Below are positions 62,275 through 64,000 of a stretch of DNA of 64,000 nt, one piece after another. The notes under the pieces are model-generated. The model worked only from the letters and a program-made list of their open reading frames with translations. It had not been told where the DNA came from and made no database searches. The DNA is from Oceanospirillaceae bacterium (GTDB lineage: Bacteria > Pseudomonadota > Gammaproteobacteria > Pseudomonadales > Balneatricaceae): the NCBI GenBank assembly GCA_029938085.1, contig JAPYOS010000006.1:1-64000 (forward strand). The letters are read 5' to 3'. The translations under genes and the position numbers were made by a program. Each line of letters begins with the position of its first letter. Within the stretch, counting starts at the first letter, position 1.

Positions 62275-62544
62275 TTATTGCTGCTGAAGAGTTTGTTGCT
62301 TTTGCCAACCTTGTAAGGCCTTTAAGGTGAGTGGCCGGTTAGGGCCTAACTCGAGCGCCATTAACAAACGTTGATGGGCTAGTTCTAAGTGTCCACTTTC
62401 CATGTAGCCAAGGGCCAGCTGAGCATAAATATCGGCGGCCAGAGGGCTATGCGTTTGTTCTGCGCTAAACGGCGTTGCACAGGCGCTGATGCCCAATGTA
62501 ATACTGAGTACTAAGCTTAACGTTATTAAAGTGTTTGTTGACAT
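62275..62544 (-). CDS. Small TPR-like lipoprotein
   Basis: The 89-residue product has a lipobox (LGISAC) after a short hydrophobic helix and a mature part with one TPR-like helical pair (YAQLALGYMESGHLELAHQR, then LMALELGPNRPLTLKAL). Proteins of the PilF/NlpI type have several such repeats; this one is too short to be either. ATG 62544 was preferred over the longer in-frame start at 62655, which would place the signal peptide internally. Confidence 0.74.
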   Translation of the reverse strand: MSTNTLITLSLVLSITLGISACATPFSAEQTHSPLAADIYAQLALGYMESGHLELAHQRLLMALELGPNRPLTLKALQGWQKQQTLQQQ

Positions 62545-62597
62545 GTTTAAAGCATAGTTGAAAAGCGTAGTTCTGCAGGCGTGATTTAGTCTAAAAT

Positions 62598-62625
62598 TTG
62601 CTAATTGCCGCCAGCTTGATATGAT
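62598..62625 (+). promoter_or_regulatory. Promoter of the 72-residue membrane protein gene
   Basis: TTGCTA (62598-62603) and TATGAT (62620-62625) are 16 bases apart, matching four and five of six consensus positions. The transcript would begin near 62632, giving a 60-base leader. Confidence 0.45.
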
Positions 62626-62694
62626 GTCGGAGGCTATTGAGCCAATCCTTGGCATGGCCTAAATAATAATAACAAACTCTTATGAGGCATAATC

Positions 62695-62913
62695 ATGATT
62701 GATAATATCGTAGGTACTATTAAAAAACTAACCGAAGCTGGCATTGCACTTATTGCTCTAGCCATTGTTTTAGAAGTAATTTTTGGTGCTAATGTGGCAT
62801 TTGTAGGCGTGGGCGTTGTTGAAAACGTTCTCAGTATTGTCGGTACATTAGGCAGCGAAGGACTAGTAGGCTTAGCCTCTATCGCCGTCATCTACGCGTT
62901 ATTCAACCGCTAA
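62695..62913 (+). CDS. 72-residue hydrophobic two-helix protein
   Basis: I recognise no family for this 72-residue protein. It has hydrophobic stretches at about 17-37 (IALIALAIVLEVIFGANVAF) and 54-70 (GLVGLASIAVIYALF), no signal peptidase site and only four basic residues. GAGG lies seven bases before the ATG. It has its own promoter and a strong terminator, so it looks like an independent, probably well-expressed unit rather than a chance ORF. Confidence 0.78.
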   Translation: MIDNIVGTIKKLTEAGIALIALAIVLEVIFGANVAFVGVGVVENVLSIVGTLGSEGLVGLASIAVIYALFNR

Positions 62914-62933
62914 TGTAGAACTTTTAGTTCTTT

Positions 62934-62961
62934 AAAAGCCCACATTTTTGTGGGCTTTTTT
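62934..62961 (+). terminator. Strong rho-independent terminator
   Basis: AAAAGCCCACA (62934-62944) and TGTGGGCTTTT (62949-62959) form an 11-bp stem with a TTTT loop, continuing in T residues. It lies 20 bases after the stop of the 72-residue gene and looks bidirectional. Confidence 0.88.
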
Positions 62962-62988
62962 GTTTTTACGGCATTAAACTGGAAAACC

Positions 62989-63017
62989 TTGTGCCCTAAC
63001 AGGGTAAAATTTATACT
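62989..63017 (+). promoter_or_regulatory. Promoter of the RND exporter gene
   Basis: TTGTGC (62989-62994) and TATACT (63012-63017) are 17 bases apart. The -10 matches five of six positions and the -35 three. The transcript would start near 63024, 22 bases before the GTG. Confidence 0.42.
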
Positions 63018-63045
63018 GTGGTTCTCACCTTGCTAGGAGCCGTAC

Positions 63046-64000
63046 GTGAAAACCCTTCTGTTGGCCATTAGTACCTACTTTGAACTTCTCCCAGACCGCA
63101 TGCGCCCGTGGCGTTGGAGCATTATAGCGCTTGCTCTAGCAAGCACCATTTTTATGGCCGTTGGCAGCACCAAGTTTGTGGTTGATGTGACCTTGGACTC
63201 TTGGTTTAGTGAAGATGATCCGGTAGTGCAATCGCTAAATGATTTCCGTAACCAATTTGGCAGCGACGATGGCCTATTTATTGTTTACGAAGCTAAAGAT
63301 GGAGACGTATTTTCACCCACCTCTTTACGTTTGGTTGACCAACTCACGCGTAACCTTTCTCATTGGCAGGATATTCCCCAAGGCACCTTAGATGCGGCTG
63401 GTTTGACCAGTGAGTTGGCCAGTAAGCTAGATCACATTAAACGTGTGCAATCTATTACCAACGTGCGCATTCAAGTCAATCAAGGGGATACCTTAAGCTC
63501 TCCAAGATTGATCCAAAACCTTGCCATGCAGGGCGCTGAAGCCGATGCTGTGAAAGCGGTGGCGATGGCACAAAGTAATTTGCCCTTATTCTTATTCTCT
63601 AAAAACCATCGTTTTGGCGCCATCATGGTGACCACTGATTTTGGTGCTGTGCCTTTGTCTAGTAGCTTAGATGTGGCCAGCGATGACTTAATGGGTGCTG
63701 ATGACCTTGAGTTAGATGAGGACTTTGGAGACGACCTGTCTACCAGCTTTGATGCTAATGCCACTCAAGCAGATGTGCGTTTTGAAGACATGGACTCTGG
63801 CCTGTATCTCACCTTTATGGATGCGGTGAGTAGCCTTTATAAACAACCCGAGTACATTGATCAATTTAACTTCTACCCCATAGGTAACGCGTCCATGGTG
63901 GAGCTGGCAGTTGATGACATGATGCAAGCGGGCATGTTGCTGCTAGGCATGGTGTTGGTGATCAACGTATTATTGTGGACCTTATTCCATTCTGCCAGTG
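63046..64000 (+). CDS. RND/MMPL-type exporter, 3' end beyond the window
   Basis: An open frame runs from GTG 63046 (AGGAG six bases upstream) to the window end, 318 codons. The product has a first transmembrane helix near residues 26-46 (WSIIALALASTIFMAVGSTK), a large periplasmic loop with FVVDVTLDSWFSEDDP, and hydrophobic residues at the end starting the second helix. This is the layout of RND-superfamily (MMPL/SSD) exporters of the HpnN/YdfJ-like type. The loop holds a strongly acidic stretch around residues 210-233. The substrate is unknown. Confidence 0.85.
   Translation, partial: MKTLLLAISTYFELLPDRMRPWRWSIIALALASTIFMAVGSTKFVVDVTLDSWFSEDDPVVQSLNDFRNQFGSDDGLFIVYEAKDGDVFSPTSLRLVDQLTRNLSHWQDIPQGTLDAAGLTSELASKLDHIKRVQSITNVRIQVNQGDTLSSPRLIQNLAMQGAEADAVKAVAMAQSNLPLFLFSKNHRFGAIMVTTDFGAVPLSSSLDVASDDLMGADDLELDEDFGDDLSTSFDANATQADVRFEDMDSGLYLTFMDAVSSLYKQPEYIDQFNFYPIGNASMVELAVDDMMQAGMLLLGMVLVINVLLWTLFHSAS

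Noticed and set aside
62695-62913. Circular bacteriocin (AS-48-like) precursor
   Set aside because: Only general hydrophobicity and Gly/Val content are similar; there are no maturation or immunity genes nearby and few basic residues.

Overview
The window is a dense, ordinary stretch of a gammaproteobacterial chromosome. Short intergenic gaps, good Shine-Dalgarno sites and familiar gene order are seen throughout. The best taxonomic hints are the rph–crc–pyrE order (Crc is known from Pseudomonadales/Oceanospirillales-type bacteria), the argB–algC–dut–coaBC cluster and an aapJQMP amino-acid transporter. A marine Oceanospirillales/Pseudomonadales relative is my inference; no rRNA or tRNA was seen that would settle it. 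No gene-free stretch exceeds 300 bases; the longest gaps (about 230-250 bases) lie at 10555-10802, 43640-43889, 18000-18238 and 16179-16412.

Layout. 1-6260: LysE-type exporter, YjaG (DUF416), a cysteine-rich membrane-anchored protein, cysZ, ubiA and ubiC separated by an antisense LMW phosphatase gene, a DUF1415 gene with a broken-looking 5' end, a short asparaginase-domain protein and a DUF501 gene. 6286-10554: aapJQMP operon (minus strand). 10803-16178: recG, spoT, rpoZ, gmk (minus strand). 16413-24012: rph, crc, pyrE, slmA, argB, algC, dut, coaBC, CBS protein. 24185-26044: mutM, DUF4404, ferredoxin, coaD. 26174-31693: ybiB-like, yigB-like, xerC, DUF484, dapF, lysA and a 38-residue LptM-like lipoprotein gene (minus strand); cyaY and argH follow. 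33790-43639: secreted SNase-like protein, PBP1A, a compressed hofMNOPQ/pilMNOPQ-type cluster, aroK, aroB, damX-like. 43890-49839: gltBD. 49952-52991: hemE, a tautomerase, two tiny membrane-protein genes (one apparently frameshifted), ybaK, trmB. 53135-57299: hemCDXY. 57450-61731: rho, ubiD, glpK. 61725-64000: two lipoproteins, a 72-residue hydrophobic protein and the start of an RND-type exporter that runs off the window.

Pathways represented are ubiquinone (ubiA, ubiC, ubiD), haem (hemE, hemCD and the accessory hemXY), diaminopimelate/lysine (dapF, lysA), arginine (argB, argH), aromatic amino acids (aroK, aroB), glutamate (gltBD), coenzyme A (coaBC, coaD), stringent response (spoT with rpoZ) and carbon-catabolite control (crc).

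I did not find a convincing undescribed multi-gene system, defence island, prophage, transposon or CRISPR array. The items most worth a second look are two apparent single-base frameshifts (4522-4640 and 51465-51693), the single-gene PilN/O/P fusion, the small unassigned membrane proteins and the dispersed palindromic repeat that carries the start codon of the DUF501 gene.
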